In this document: positions 7,821 to 16,428 of the stretch, piece by piece | How positions within the stretch are numbered: position 1 is the first letter of the stretch | How the letters are laid out: each line of letters opens with the position of its first letter | Origin: Methanocella sp. | Lineage (GTDB): Archaea; Halobacteriota; Methanocellia; Methanocellales; Methanocellaceae | Reading direction: 5' to 3' | DNA: 64,000 nt | NCBI RefSeq assembly: GCF_035506375.1 | Contig: NZ_DATJPM010000039.1 | Coordinates: 36,245-100,244 of the forward strand | The notes under the pieces: generated by a model | Databases searched by the model: none | Told to the model about the DNA's origin: nothing | What the model saw: only the letters and a program-made list of their open reading frames with translations | Program-made: the position numbers and the translations under genes

Positions 7821-8450
7821 TTATCTCGGGCTGGAGGCGAAACGGTCGACGACCTTCTTCGTGTCCTCGCGTATGGCCCGGACCTCTTCGGGCGCGAGCC
7901 CGCCCTTTCTTCCCGCGATGCCGATGACCTTCTGGGCGCCGCTCTCCACGGAGTATAGGCCCACGCCCCTTGCCTCGACGTAATAGTATGGCTCCTGCTT
8001 GACATTATAAAGTTCCTGGAACAGGCCCGAATACACCGCGGCGTCCTGGTCGGGCGTCTTGCTCGTGGACGCGATGACCAGGCCGTCCCTGGAAGCGAGC
8101 GTCAGAGAATTCAGCCGGTACTTCTGGGTGAGCGTGACCATGCTTTCCGAAAGAGAGCCTTTGACCACGTCGATGGCGGGGATCTCGACCTTTCCCGACA
8201 CGGGCGTTTTCATGGCCTCCATCGGGCCTGGCATGGGCGGCTTCGCGGCCGGCTTAGCCGCCTCGGGCTTCGGCGTCTCTTTTACGGTCGCAGGGACCTC
8301 CTTCCGGGCATATTCCCGGTAGATCCGGTACAGTTCCAGGGCCAGGTAGGCGATGGAAACCGCCAGCACTGCCGCCACGAGGAAGTCGAGCAGCAGCGTC
8401 GCGGGGTCGCTCGCGCCGAAAAAACCGTACAAGCCATCAGCTATATCCAT
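7821..8450 (-). CDS. membrane-anchored protein with a roadblock/LC7-like C-terminal domain
   Basis: 209 aa. An N-terminal membrane helix (about residues 18-42) is followed by a basic stretch, a Pro/Ala/Lys-rich linker (about 50-90) and a soluble domain. The domain begins near residue 95 (LTQKYRLNSLTLASRDGLVIAS). The pattern of an amphipathic helix leading to a strand ending in DGLVIAS resembles roadblock/LC7 proteins, which regulate small GTPases. That assignment is from pattern only. A small GTPase gene lies at 18.7 kb but is not adjacent. Confidence 0.7.
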   Translation of the reverse strand: MDIADGLYGFFGASDPATLLLDFLVAAVLAVSIAYLALELYRIYREYARKEVPATVKETPKPEAAKPAAKPPMPGPMEAMKTPVSGKVEIPAIDVVKGSLSESMVTLTQKYRLNSLTLASRDGLVIASTSKTPDQDAAVYSGLFQELYNVKQEPYYYVEARGVGLYSVESGAQKVIGIAGRKGGLAPEEVRAIREDTKKVVDRFASSPR

Positions 8451-8770
8451 TTCCTACTCAACCCTCAGCTAACTACCATTTGTTTAACTGATATTTAAAT
8501 TGTGTCCTGAATCGTGTCCTGAATCAAAAGACTCCGAGGCATTTTTATATAATGTATTATATAGTAAACTAATGGTTGCAATACAAAATTCGCCCTCCGA
8601 ACAGGGCCCGGGCAGGGAATCGTAAAAACGCCTGCGTTGCCGCGATTTCCTCTCCATTTCCCCTAATAGCCCATAGTGATAATTCGGTATATGACCTTTG
8701 TGGTCCCCGGATCTTAAGCTCTAAAATCTGGCTAAGTCCGCGAAGCATGCTTCGCGGCCTTACGTCGGGC
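8451..8770. other. 320-nt gap: promoters, direct repeat, 20-bp palindrome
   Basis: No convincing gene is present. A 12-nt direct repeat, GTGTCCTGAATC, occurs twice in a row around 8502-8525. A strong TATA-like stretch (TTTTTATATAATG, about 8540-8553) points rightward but no good reading frame follows. A short non-coding RNA starting near 8575 is possible but unsupported. A perfect 20-bp palindrome closes the region. Confidence 0.4.
8738..8757. repeat. perfect 20-bp palindrome
   Basis: CCGCGAAGCATGCTTCGCGG reads identically on both strands. It lies 14 nt beyond the stop of the methyltransferase gene, so it may cap that transcript or be a protein-binding site. The word CTTCGCGGCCTTA also occurs in the repeat element at 63.7 kb. 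Confidence 0.7.
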
Positions 8771-9370
8771 TTATTTTTGGGCGACGGCCGTGATCTTGTG
8801 GCGGGTGAACTCCTCGCCGCTGAAGGTCTTCTGCGATATGGCGCTGTCCATCCGGAGCAGCGTGAACCCGGACAGCATGGACTTCACTTCCTCCTCGGAA
8901 AAGTAGTGGTATATGATGCCGCTGTGCCGGCGGAAGGTATCGGGCTCCACAAGGATGCCGCCATAGCGCATGTCCTTCTTGCCGAACACCTGAATAAATA
9001 GTAAGCCCCCCGGGACGAGCACGCGCTTTATTTCCATGACCGCCGCGTTCCTCTCGCCCTCAAGCAGGTGCTGGAGCACGTCATAGCACACGATACCGTC
9101 GAAAAAGCAGTCTTTAAACGGAAGGTTCCGCACGTCGCCCTGCACGACCCCATGTTCGGCGAGGGTTAACAGCGCCCCCCTCGATATGTCGATGCCCACG
9201 GCGTCAAAGCCTGCCCTGGCCAGCGGGGCCAGCATCTTCCCGTTGCCGCAGCCGGCGTCGAGCACGCGGGCGCCCGCCTTCAGGTGCTCCTTCAAGGGCT
9301 CGATGCTGTAGGGGCCCCTCCAGGTGGTACGGGTGTATTCGTCCTCCCAGGCCTTCAGATGTGATACCAC
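8771..9370 (-). CDS. class I SAM-dependent methyltransferase
   Basis: 199 aa. Motif I is VLDAGCGNGK near residue 36. It is followed by VGIDIS (motif II acidic residue binding the ribose), GDVRNLPF, and YDVLQHL before the central strand, then LVPGGLLFIQVFG. This is a UbiE/type-11 methyltransferase core with a short C-terminal extension. The substrate is unknown. It is divergent from the class II aldolase gene at 9468, with about 100 nt between them. Confidence 0.88.
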   Translation of the reverse strand: MVSHLKAWEDEYTRTTWRGPYSIEPLKEHLKAGARVLDAGCGNGKMLAPLARAGFDAVGIDISRGALLTLAEHGVVQGDVRNLPFKDCFFDGIVCYDVLQHLLEGERNAAVMEIKRVLVPGGLLFIQVFGKKDMRYGGILVEPDTFRRHSGIIYHYFSEEEVKSMLSGFTLLRMDSAISQKTFSGEEFTRHKITAVAQK

Positions 9371-9467
9371 GATTAAAACCCCATTGTTTCCTGTGGAAAT
9401 TCAGCCGGCGGGCTTATTTTACATGTCGCCATCCATAGCCTTAATAATATGCGTGAGATATGGGGAT

Positions 9468-10040
9468 ATGATGTGGCGGGATATCGCATACTGGGGCAAA
9501 AAGCTGGCCGCCAGCGGCCTCGTGAGCTCGCGGTTCGGGAACATCAGCGTCCGGACGCCGGGCGGTCTGCTCATAAAAAAGACGGGCGTCATGCTGGACT
9601 CCATCGAGGGCGCCGACGACGTGGTCGAGGTCGGGCTGCATCCCTCGCCGGCGGACCGCGAGGCCTCGTCGGAGACGTCCAGCCACCGTGCTATCTATCT
9701 GGCCACGGACGCGAGGGCCATCATTCACGCGCATCCCCAGTTCGCCGTGGTGGAATCCCTGTTGTGCGGGGACGAGATCAAGCCGATGGACAGTGAAGGC
9801 ATACCTTTCCTCGGCACCATACCAGTTGTGGACGGCGACTCGGGCTCGAAGGAGCTCTTCGATAACCTCACGCGGGTCTATACCACGACGAAGTACCGGG
9901 GCGTGATGAACCGCGGCCACGGGTCCTTCGCCATCGGCCCCGACCTGAAGGACTGCTTCAACACCACGACGATGATAGAGCACAGCTCCAAGGTCAAATA
10001 CTTCGCCGACCTGGCGCGCCGGGGCGGGAAGGACAAATAA
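9468..10040 (+). CDS. class II aldolase (L-fuculose-1-phosphate aldolase family)
   Basis: 190 aa. IIHAHPQFAVVE and NRGHGSF supply the zinc-binding histidines, and RFGNISVR is the typical N-terminal phosphate-loop region. The archaeal homologue MJ1418 cleaves fuculose-1-phosphate to lactaldehyde, a route to the lactate moiety of F420, which would suit a methanogen. That transfer of function is inference. Start ATG 9468 (or 9471) is chosen because TTAATAATA at 9441-9449 is at leaderless spacing; upstream codons in this frame are non-conserved. Confidence 0.83.
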   Translation: MMWRDIAYWGKKLAASGLVSSRFGNISVRTPGGLLIKKTGVMLDSIEGADDVVEVGLHPSPADREASSETSSHRAIYLATDARAIIHAHPQFAVVESLLCGDEIKPMDSEGIPFLGTIPVVDGDSGSKELFDNLTRVYTTTKYRGVMNRGHGSFAIGPDLKDCFNTTTMIEHSSKVKYFADLARRGGKDK

Positions 10041-10156
10041 CGGTCCCATAAGCTTATAAAGCCTGAATAAGCCCGTTTTTCAATTATCACGTTTAATTTT
10101 GCCACATCATGACGGACATATCGTGTGCCTTGTTAGCATATACCTGATATTAGACC

Positions 10157-10192
10157 GGAAGGGCCTCTGACCCTTCCTATTTTCACTTTTTA
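10157..10192 (+). terminator. hairpin plus T-rich tract
   Basis: GGAAGGG (10157-10163) pairs perfectly with CCCTTCC (10171-10177) over a 7-nt loop, then comes TATTTTCACTTTTT. It lies 117 nt beyond the aldolase stop and just before the end of the oppositely oriented 39-aa gene, so it may serve both. Confidence 0.55.
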
Positions 10193-10206
10193 TAGTTAAA
10201 AATAGG

Positions 10207-10326
10207 TTAGCGGTTGTAGTTGAACATCCTGTAGGCGCCCGACTGGATCAGCCTGTTGTTGCGGGTCCAGTCCCTGGCTTCTATGGACCTTTTTATTTTT
10301 AATTGTTTTAATAATTTTTTTAACAT
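10207..10326 (-). CDS. 39-aa basic peptide, unrecognised
   Basis: A short gene with a clean ATG (10326) and TAA. The N-terminus MLKKLLKQLKIKR is a Lys-rich amphipathic helix. The C-terminal half (ARDWTRNNRLIQ and AYRMFNYNR) is rich in Arg, Asn and aromatics and uses GC-ending codons like neighbouring genes, while the first 13 codons are AT-rich. A TATA-like GCATATTTAA (10351-10360) lies about 27 nt upstream, so a near-leaderless transcript of its own is likely. It is the last gene of the leftward pilin-like operon strand. Function unknown; a secreted, membrane-active or nucleic-acid-binding peptide are all possible. Confidence 0.6.
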   Translation of the reverse strand: MLKKLLKQLKIKRSIEARDWTRNNRLIQSGAYRMFNYNR

Positions 10327-10350
10327 GATTTAGTATTAATCGCCGCCTGC

Positions 10351-10902
10351 TTAAATATGCTTTGTGATACGTGATATGCGATGGCGCGCGGCGAGCGATA
10401 GCATGGCTAATGCCGCCCCGGCCTGCATCAATGAGTCGGGGCCCGCCTGCGCCGGCGGCTGATATTTCTCGGGCGAGATGTACGCCTCCATGACCGTAAA
10501 ATACCCCTGCACGTCGCCGTCCATTGTCTCGCCCCAGACGTTGTACTGGATGTCGAGCGGCGCCGTGCCTCCCGTCCAGGCGTCCGTCGGGGCCATGACC
10601 CACTGGTAATGCACCGTATCGTTCGGGCCGCCTTTCTTACGCACGATATCCTCTGGGTCTCCGGATATCCGCCGGTACGACTCCAGCCCTCCCCCGGGCT
10701 CCCTAAGTCTTGCAGACACAGTCGTGTGCCTGTCCGGAGTCACGTACAGGTCAATCGTAAAAGGCTCGTCGACTTTGAGTGTGACGCCCGTTACAGTGGC
10801 CTCCTGCCCGTTATAGTAAGCCTTGATGACGTGCTTCGCCTCGGCGACGGCCGGCATCGAGACCACGACGGCCAGCGTGAGCAGCAAAATATACGCCTTC
10901 AT
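10351..10902 (-). CDS. secreted protein, possibly sarcinarray-like, with C-terminal hydrophobic segment
   Basis: 183 aa. A clear signal peptide (residues 1-22, cut after AVAEA) precedes a beta-rich domain with YYNGQEATVTGVTLKVDEPF. This resembles, from memory, the MAST/sarcinarray proteins of methanogens; I could not align it. Near the C-terminus a hydrophobic stretch (LMQAGAALAMLSLAA) followed by Arg/His/Lys looks like a membrane anchor. Its ATG overlaps the stop of the 986-aa gene by four bases (ATGA), making it part of the pilin-like operon. A cell-surface role is likely. Confidence 0.7.
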   Translation of the reverse strand: MKAYILLLTLAVVVSMPAVAEAKHVIKAYYNGQEATVTGVTLKVDEPFTIDLYVTPDRHTTVSARLREPGGGLESYRRISGDPEDIVRKKGGPNDTVHYQWVMAPTDAWTGGTAPLDIQYNVWGETMDGDVQGYFTVMEAYISPEKYQPPAQAGPDSLMQAGAALAMLSLAARHRISRITKHI

Positions 10903-13859
10903 GCTTTCGCCTCCTCGTCGAACCCCGGGCTCTTCTCTTCCCAGCCGCCCAGCTTATCGCCGATGCCCTGGGGCCCGGGCGGAACGACGATGAAGGTGCA
11001 CGTCCGGATGTAGAACCTGACCGGCTCGTTATTCCCCACGATGTCGTCGCCTTCGCGGATGTCGAGCATGGGGCGGCGCACGTAGACTGTCGCACGCTGT
11101 CCCAGTATGGGGTCGGGCATGGGCTCGTTATCTGCATCGTAGACGGCCAGGTACGGTATCTCGCCCTTAATTTCTATGTACCACATGTTCATTGTCGCCC
11201 ACCAGCCCCAGGGCGGCAGGAGGGGCAGGCCCATTGGGATGCGCTTAAGCGCGTTACTAATCGCCGCGTCGCCGGCCCTGCCCGCCGCCTCGGCCATGAA
11301 GTCCTTAAAAACGCTTTTCACGCTATCCGAGAGCGTGCCTATGACGCAGGAGATGGCCTGCTGCTCTGCCCCGAGGATCGTCTCCTCGGCCTTGCTCTCG
11401 ATGTAGTCGCCGTACGTGTCTACGTACTCGCAGGACTTCTTCGCCAGCCCGCTCTCCGCGCGGGCCTTAGCCTTTTGTGCGAGATCGCCGGCGATCTCCC
11501 GCTGCAGGGAGCCGTTCTTCATGTCCCGCACGGCCTGCCCTGGCGTGCGGCCATTGAAGGAGTTTTCCACCGTGCCGTTCACGTCCTCCCGGGTGACCTG
11601 GCCCCGCAGGTCCTGGTCGTGGACGAGGGCGTCGTTGATCCGGTCCTTCACGGCCTGCTTCGCCTGCGAGGAGACGCCGTCCACGAGCTGCGACGTCTCG
11701 GCCGTTATGGTATCGTTGGCGAGCCTGCATGCGGCGCCCGAAACGGCGTCGATGCCGTCGAGCACGGCGCCCGTCGCCGCCCCGGTGTCGACGATGTCCG
11801 TAGGCAGGGCGAAGGCGCACACATTTCTCACCCGGAGGGGCCTCACGGTATAACCCGTCTCCGGGTCAGTGTAGTTCTCCACGTCCAGGTAGTTCGGCCT
11901 CTGGTCGATGGCCAGGGACACGTTCTCCTCCCATTTATAAGGGTCGTCCTTGCCCTCTCCTCCCGATAGCGTCATGTTCAGGCCGAAGGGTATGAACATC
12001 TTCGTGTTATCCAGAAGATCCTTCGATTTGCGGGCGCCGTCTTTCACCGTCGAGGAGTTCATGGAATCCGAGTACTCGCCAAGCTTCCGGTCGATGCGGC
12101 CGTCCGCGTCCGCGGAGGCGTTCGCCGAGGCGTCCAGCGCCTCCCGGATGCCGTCAATGAACGCCCTCCGCTGGTAGAAAATGTACTTGGCGCCACAGCC
12201 CTTGAAAATGCCGTCCTCGCGATAGCTGCCCTCGGATAAATAGTCGGAATAGTTACGGCGGAACTGCTCCCTCATCCGGCCGTAAGCGTCGGTCATCATC
12301 TCGTCGTAGGAGGCGTAGTCCGAAGCCCGGAGCGTGACGTTTATGGCCTGCTTTACAAGGGGGGCGAGAGCCCTAAGTTCAGACACCGAGGCGTACTCCA
12401 CCCACTCGTTATGCTCGCATGCCAGCTCCACGGTGGGCCCGGAGCCTCCGTCCGGGTACAGGACGCGGTCGAACAGGATGTCCTGCACAGGAACGGCCGC
12501 GTGGTACCCGTCCACGGCCCGCACGAGGTTTGAGTCGGCGTACGCCCTGCCCCCCGAAGTGAACTCCGTTTCCTGGTGGGGCGCTTGTATATCATTGTAC
12601 ACGAAGAGCAGCGAGCCGTCCTCCATGACGTAGTCGATGGTCACGGTCTCGTCCCAGCCGCTGCCCGTCGAGTTGTTGGCCCAGGCCTTCCATACTTCCC
12701 GGAAGAAGGGCCCGGTGCCGTTAGCGTTCGGCGTGAGAGGATACGATTCCTGGCACACGCTTCCCGAATCATTATACCGCTCCGCGGTCTCCCTCCTATG
12801 GACTTCTATGTACATGCGGCAGCCGTATGCGCGGTCCACGTCGTAGCGGCTGACCGGGTCCGCGATGGCATCCCTCAGCGCTTTATCCACAACCTCGTCC
12901 GCATTGAAATGGTACTCGTCGGGCACCCGGTCATCGGACAGCGACTGCCTCGAGGCGTTGCTGAAGTTGTACTGGTTGATGTACGAGAGGCTGTTGTGCT
13001 CTTCCACGTCCTTCGTGGAACGGGAACTGTCATAAGTGTATTTTACCAGCGACGCCAGGCTTACGGGGTCCACGGAGTTATACTCGCAGCCCTGCTCCAG
13101 GAGCGAGGCAGCGTTGGCGATGAGAGCGAGGTCTTTGTCATCCACGATGTTCGAGGGCTCTCCCGTGTAGTACTGGCAATAGCCCCGGGCCCAGGTATAG
13201 GCGAACGAGGCAGCCGTTATGTCCGTGAGCATGGCAGTGCCGTTCAGGCGGGCCTCGTACTCCCCCGTCAGGCTCTCCAGCAGCGGCAGCCTGGAGGTAA
13301 CCAGCGTCCTGGCCGTGTAATCCTCCGTATGGTCGAGGGATGTGCCCGGGCTCGTGATATGAAGCCGCACGGGAATCGAGGCCACGTAATAGGCCGGGTA
13401 GCTGATATTGCACTGAAGGACAGGGTGGTAGACGACGCGGCTCATGTTCATGCTTACGGGCTCGACGCTGACGTCGCCGCCCGGGCTGGCGTCGATCCTG
13501 TATTCGCCGTACACGAAATCGCCCCGATAGTTCGCCTCCAGGTACTGCGACAGGTTCCGGCAGGCCATGCGCTTTAGCCTGAGCAGGTTAGCCTCTCCAG
13601 GATCCATGGTCGAGTTGACGATGGGCCTCTCGCCGATGTCCTCCTCGGCGTAGATGCAGGCATAGTTGAGGGCGTTATCGATGTCGCCCTCCGCGCAGGC
13701 CAGGGCGTCGTTCAGCTCGCCCTCCCTCTCGTCGTCGATGGCGTTCGAGATGCCCTTAGACTGCATGGCCATGAGATATGCGGATGTCACGGTGGACACG
13801 ACGATCAATAATATGCCGATGACGGCGAACGGGACCCGGGCGGTATCGTCCTTAAGCAT
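10899..13859 (-). CDS. large secreted membrane-anchored protein of a pilin-like operon
   Basis: 986 aa. The N-terminus has KDDTARVPF followed by a 22-residue hydrophobic helix, the layout of archaeal pilin-like class III signals, then a very long extracellular part. It contains many Asn-x-Ser/Thr sequons, about ten Cys and a hydrophilic Lys/Glu/Gln-rich helical stretch around residues 690-850. It closely follows and overlaps (8 nt) the 364-aa gene. Haloarchaea have clusters of similarly built unknown membrane proteins next to type IV-pilus-like secretion genes. I infer a comparable envelope assembly, without family-level proof. Confidence 0.7.
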   Translation of the reverse strand: MLKDDTARVPFAVIGILLIVVSTVTSAYLMAMQSKGISNAIDDEREGELNDALACAEGDIDNALNYACIYAEEDIGERPIVNSTMDPGEANLLRLKRMACRNLSQYLEANYRGDFVYGEYRIDASPGGDVSVEPVSMNMSRVVYHPVLQCNISYPAYYVASIPVRLHITSPGTSLDHTEDYTARTLVTSRLPLLESLTGEYEARLNGTAMLTDITAASFAYTWARGYCQYYTGEPSNIVDDKDLALIANAASLLEQGCEYNSVDPVSLASLVKYTYDSSRSTKDVEEHNSLSYINQYNFSNASRQSLSDDRVPDEYHFNADEVVDKALRDAIADPVSRYDVDRAYGCRMYIEVHRRETAERYNDSGSVCQESYPLTPNANGTGPFFREVWKAWANNSTGSGWDETVTIDYVMEDGSLLFVYNDIQAPHQETEFTSGGRAYADSNLVRAVDGYHAAVPVQDILFDRVLYPDGGSGPTVELACEHNEWVEYASVSELRALAPLVKQAINVTLRASDYASYDEMMTDAYGRMREQFRRNYSDYLSEGSYREDGIFKGCGAKYIFYQRRAFIDGIREALDASANASADADGRIDRKLGEYSDSMNSSTVKDGARKSKDLLDNTKMFIPFGLNMTLSGGEGKDDPYKWEENVSLAIDQRPNYLDVENYTDPETGYTVRPLRVRNVCAFALPTDIVDTGAATGAVLDGIDAVSGAACRLANDTITAETSQLVDGVSSQAKQAVKDRINDALVHDQDLRGQVTREDVNGTVENSFNGRTPGQAVRDMKNGSLQREIAGDLAQKAKARAESGLAKKSCEYVDTYGDYIESKAEETILGAEQQAISCVIGTLSDSVKSVFKDFMAEAAGRAGDAAISNALKRIPMGLPLLPPWGWWATMNMWYIEIKGEIPYLAVYDADNEPMPDPILGQRATVYVRRPMLDIREGDDIVGNNEPVRFYIRTCTFIVVPPGPQGIGDKLGGWEEKSPGFDEEAKA

Positions 13860-14946
13860 CGGCCGTCACCCACACACTTAGCGTAGCCCGCGCCATGGAA
13901 GGGTTATACCGCGTGCACAGCCAGCGCACGATGATATCCCGCTCTTCACCCGGGCCGATTGTGCCGTCGTCCACGCCCTCGACGATCTTATCGGCCAGGG
14001 CCTCCAGGGGCTCAGCGTTGTACCGCACGACCATGTCGCAGAGGAGGCTTTCGAGGTCGGGGGTCGCGTTCAGGAGGACGGGGCCGGCGGAGACCGTGTC
14101 GTTGTCCGAGAACGTGGCGAGCATGCCGAGGGGGTTCCCCACGTCGTTCGCGGGAAGGACCTCGTAGAGCGTGTTCCCCAGGACTTCTTCCACCATGGGG
14201 CGGCTCGACTTTTTAAGGGAGCCGCTCAGGCCTGCCTTAAGCCTCTCCCGGTAGACCGTTTCCGGGCCGCCGGCCCGGTACTCCCGGGTCGCGTTCCCGA
14301 TGTCCGCCAGCTCGGGCGCGATGGCCTCTTCGATGCGGCTTCCCGTGACGTCGGTCCGGTACGGCATGGTGACGAGCGTGGAGGCGGACGCCGCCTCTTC
14401 GGGCTCCGGCACGCCGGAATCGACGGAGCCCTCGAATGGAACTCCGGCGAAGGGGACCCAGCGGAGCGAAAAATGATACCCGTAGCGCTCGTCCAGCCCG
14501 ACCCGGACCTGCCGCTCCACGGCGCCCTGGACGGCGCTGCGGTATTCTCCCGTGAGCGGGTTGAGCGTCATCGTGCTGTTCTCAATGCGAATCGTGAACT
14601 GGCAGGCCGCGGCCTCCGCTGCGATCTCCATCGTGGCCTTGTGGCGATTACCCCTGCCGAGGACGGCCTTCGTCGCCTCACGATAGAGCCACGCTCCAGG
14701 GTCAATCCCGCACTGTCCGGCGATGCTGTCGACGCGGTCGCCGAGGATGCGGTACTCGAAGTAGTCCACCCGGCCGCTTTCCAGCGAGGCCAGGCACGAG
14801 GACGCCATGGCCCTGAGGCCCGAGTCGGCCGCGGCCTCCTGGCGCTCGCCTCCGGCGATCGCCGGGGACAGGATCAGGGCGCAGGCGGACACCATGGCCA
14901 GGAACATGATGGCGTCGATGATGGTCGAATAGCCGTCGTCGTGCAC
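13852..14946 (-). CDS. pilin-like secreted membrane protein, 364 aa
   Basis: GTG start at 14946. The N-terminus HDDGYSTIIDAIMFL leads into one membrane helix, then an extracellular domain with paired cysteines (SSCLAS, QCGI, ACQF) and no enzymatic motif. It begins one base after the stop of the 143-aa gene and overlaps the 986-aa gene by 8 nt. The single N-terminal helix and the operon position suggest a subunit of the same surface structure. Precise function unknown. Confidence 0.7.
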   Translation of the reverse strand: MHDDGYSTIIDAIMFLAMVSACALILSPAIAGGERQEAAADSGLRAMASSCLASLESGRVDYFEYRILGDRVDSIAGQCGIDPGAWLYREATKAVLGRGNRHKATMEIAAEAAACQFTIRIENSTMTLNPLTGEYRSAVQGAVERQVRVGLDERYGYHFSLRWVPFAGVPFEGSVDSGVPEPEEAASASTLVTMPYRTDVTGSRIEEAIAPELADIGNATREYRAGGPETVYRERLKAGLSGSLKKSSRPMVEEVLGNTLYEVLPANDVGNPLGMLATFSDNDTVSAGPVLLNATPDLESLLCDMVVRYNAEPLEALADKIVEGVDDGTIGPGEERDIIVRWLCTRYNPSMARATLSVWVTADA

Positions 14947-14947
14947 G

Positions 14948-15379
14948 CTATCGCTCCCACATGGAGACCCTGAGGATGCCCGCGACGCACCGGGCGTCGT
15001 TCAGCCTGACCGATACCGGCAGCGCGCAGCTTGCCGATGTGCCGCCGGAAGCGCGGCCCCGCGTCCATCGATATCCGGGGGCATCTACTGTAATTTGAAC
15101 GGCCCTGTACCCGTAATCGGTTACGACAGACGCGTTATCCAGCTTGCGGGCGTCGAGCGTGTACGGCGAATCTGTTAGCCCGGGGTCGGCGGCGACGGCA
15201 TGGGCGACGCTCCTCAGGTCGCCCCGGACGTCGGCGTAATACGCGGACGAGGCGTAGGAGGAGTAGGCGGACAGCATCAGGTACGAGAATATTATCATGC
15301 CCACGGCCACGATGCCCAGGGCGGGCATATCGGTGAACGGCTCGGTCACTCCCCGCTCATCCCGCGTAAACGAGCACAC
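14948..15379 (-). CDS. pilin-like secreted membrane protein, about 143 aa
   Basis: I choose GTG 15379 because GGAG lies four bases upstream and it retains the shared motif RDERGVTEPF. This motif is followed by a hydrophobic helix (ALGIVAVGMIIFSYLM) as in the sister genes. The start lies inside the end of the preceding gene (23-nt overlap). The rest is a small extracellular beta-rich domain with one Cys pair. DERGV resembles the DxRxVSPV cleavage context of archaeal type IV pilins, but processing here is unproven. Confidence 0.68.
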   Translation of the reverse strand: MCSFTRDERGVTEPFTDMPALGIVAVGMIIFSYLMLSAYSSYASSAYYADVRGDLRSVAHAVAADPGLTDSPYTLDARKLDNASVVTDYGYRAVQITVDAPGYRWTRGRASGGTSASCALPVSVRLNDARCVAGILRVSMWER

Positions 15380-15944
15380 AGGGCTCCGCCTCCGCGCCGT
15401 CCATGGCGTATATAAGCGTCTTTTCAATGACGAGGGGCCGCCCGCGGGGCACTTCCACGGGGCTCACTATCGTGCTCACGCCCGCCCGGACCATGAGGGC
15501 TATAAGCGCTTTCGTATGGTTACGGTCGACGGGCCTGTCTTTCGTGCCCGTGGCGTTGAACGAGGCGTTCAGATACTCCCGCATGCCCGCCGTGCCGTTC
15601 CAGATCACCGTGCCGTTTTCCTCATATTTTCCAGGCACGATGCAGCCGGCGAAGGGCCTGAAAAAAGTACCTTTTCCGCTCGAGGCGTTCACGTATCCGG
15701 AGCTTACTCGCACATCCACGCCGTCGAACTCGTAATAGCGCTCCGCCTTATAGGGCACGGCCATGGCCCCGACGGCCTCGATGTCGCCGCACACCTCGGA
15801 GGCGGCGGACTGGAGCGCTACGGATGCGTCGGCCGTTTCCGAGGACCGGAGCATGGTGAGGGCGATGAGAAGCACTACGGCGGCCGCGATGGCCAGCCCT
15901 ATGCCGGTGAGGACGCCGTAGTCAAAGCCCTTATCGTCAAGCAT
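15357..15944 (-). CDS. pilin-like secreted membrane protein, 195 aa
   Basis: ATG 15944 overlaps the stop of the first gene in the operon and gives MLDDKGFDYG, the same D-[DE]-x-G head found in the neighbours. A hydrophobic helix follows (LAIAAAVVLLIAL). The extracellular part has several N-glycosylation sequons (NAS, NGT, NAS, NAT, NHT) and two or three Cys. A longer frame upstream has no matching motif and is discarded. No enzymatic signature is seen. Confidence 0.7.
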   Translation of the reverse strand: MLDDKGFDYGVLTGIGLAIAAAVVLLIALTMLRSSETADASVALQSAASEVCGDIEAVGAMAVPYKAERYYEFDGVDVRVSSGYVNASSGKGTFFRPFAGCIVPGKYEENGTVIWNGTAGMREYLNASFNATGTKDRPVDRNHTKALIALMVRAGVSTIVSPVEVPRGRPLVIEKTLIYAMDGAEAEPCVLVYAG

Positions 15945-16365
15945 CCCGCGCCGCCTCCAGTAAGACCGCATAGCTGCCATTATCAGCGACGGCCACGTCA
16001 AGCCTGTAAGTGCCCGGGTACAGGGCGGCCGGCGAGAACCGGCAGCCCGAGGCCCGGGTCTCCTGCGACCCGTCGGCGAACTCGATGGAATACGTAGTGC
16101 CGTTGAAGACCATGCACTTTACGCTCATTGGTATACAAACCGTTATGGGGGCGCTGCTTCCCGGGCCCCCGGCATCATATTCAGCGCGAGCTAGGCTATC
16201 GACGCGGGAGGCCTCCCGCCTCGCCTGTTCCATCGAGGACCTTTCGGCATATTCTTCCACGTAAACGGCAACGCCAGATAACAGCAGGGCTGCGGCTATG
16301 AGCACCACGATGAGCCTCATGCCCAGGAAGTCCACGCCTCTCTCGTCGAGCATACTTTTTTTCAT
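15937..16365 (-). CDS. pilin-like secreted membrane protein, 142 aa, first gene of operon
   Basis: MKKSMLDERGVDFLGMRL precedes one hydrophobic helix (about residues 18-36) and then a charged helical segment rich in Arg/Glu, as in type IV pilins, before a C-terminal domain with three Cys. It opens the leftward run of overlapping genes down to 10351. The AT-rich stretch 16366-16420 separates it from a divergent gene and must hold both promoters. No prepilin peptidase, secretion ATPase or TadC-like gene is present in this window. Confidence 0.72.
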   Translation of the reverse strand: MKKSMLDERGVDFLGMRLIVVLIAAALLLSGVAVYVEEYAERSSMEQARREASRVDSLARAEYDAGGPGSSAPITVCIPMSVKCMVFNGTTYSIEFADGSQETRASGCRFSPAALYPGTYRLDVAVADNGSYAVLLEAARDA

Positions 16366-16428
16366 TTAGCGGTAAAATACTTATAGTTTACGACTTACTT
16401 TAACATAATTGCAAAATTCGTGATAACT

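Noticed and set aside
8576..9001. Rightward open frame across the 8.45-8.77 kb gap
   Set aside because: It runs antisense through the methyltransferase gene, has no family similarity and poor codon use in its first half.
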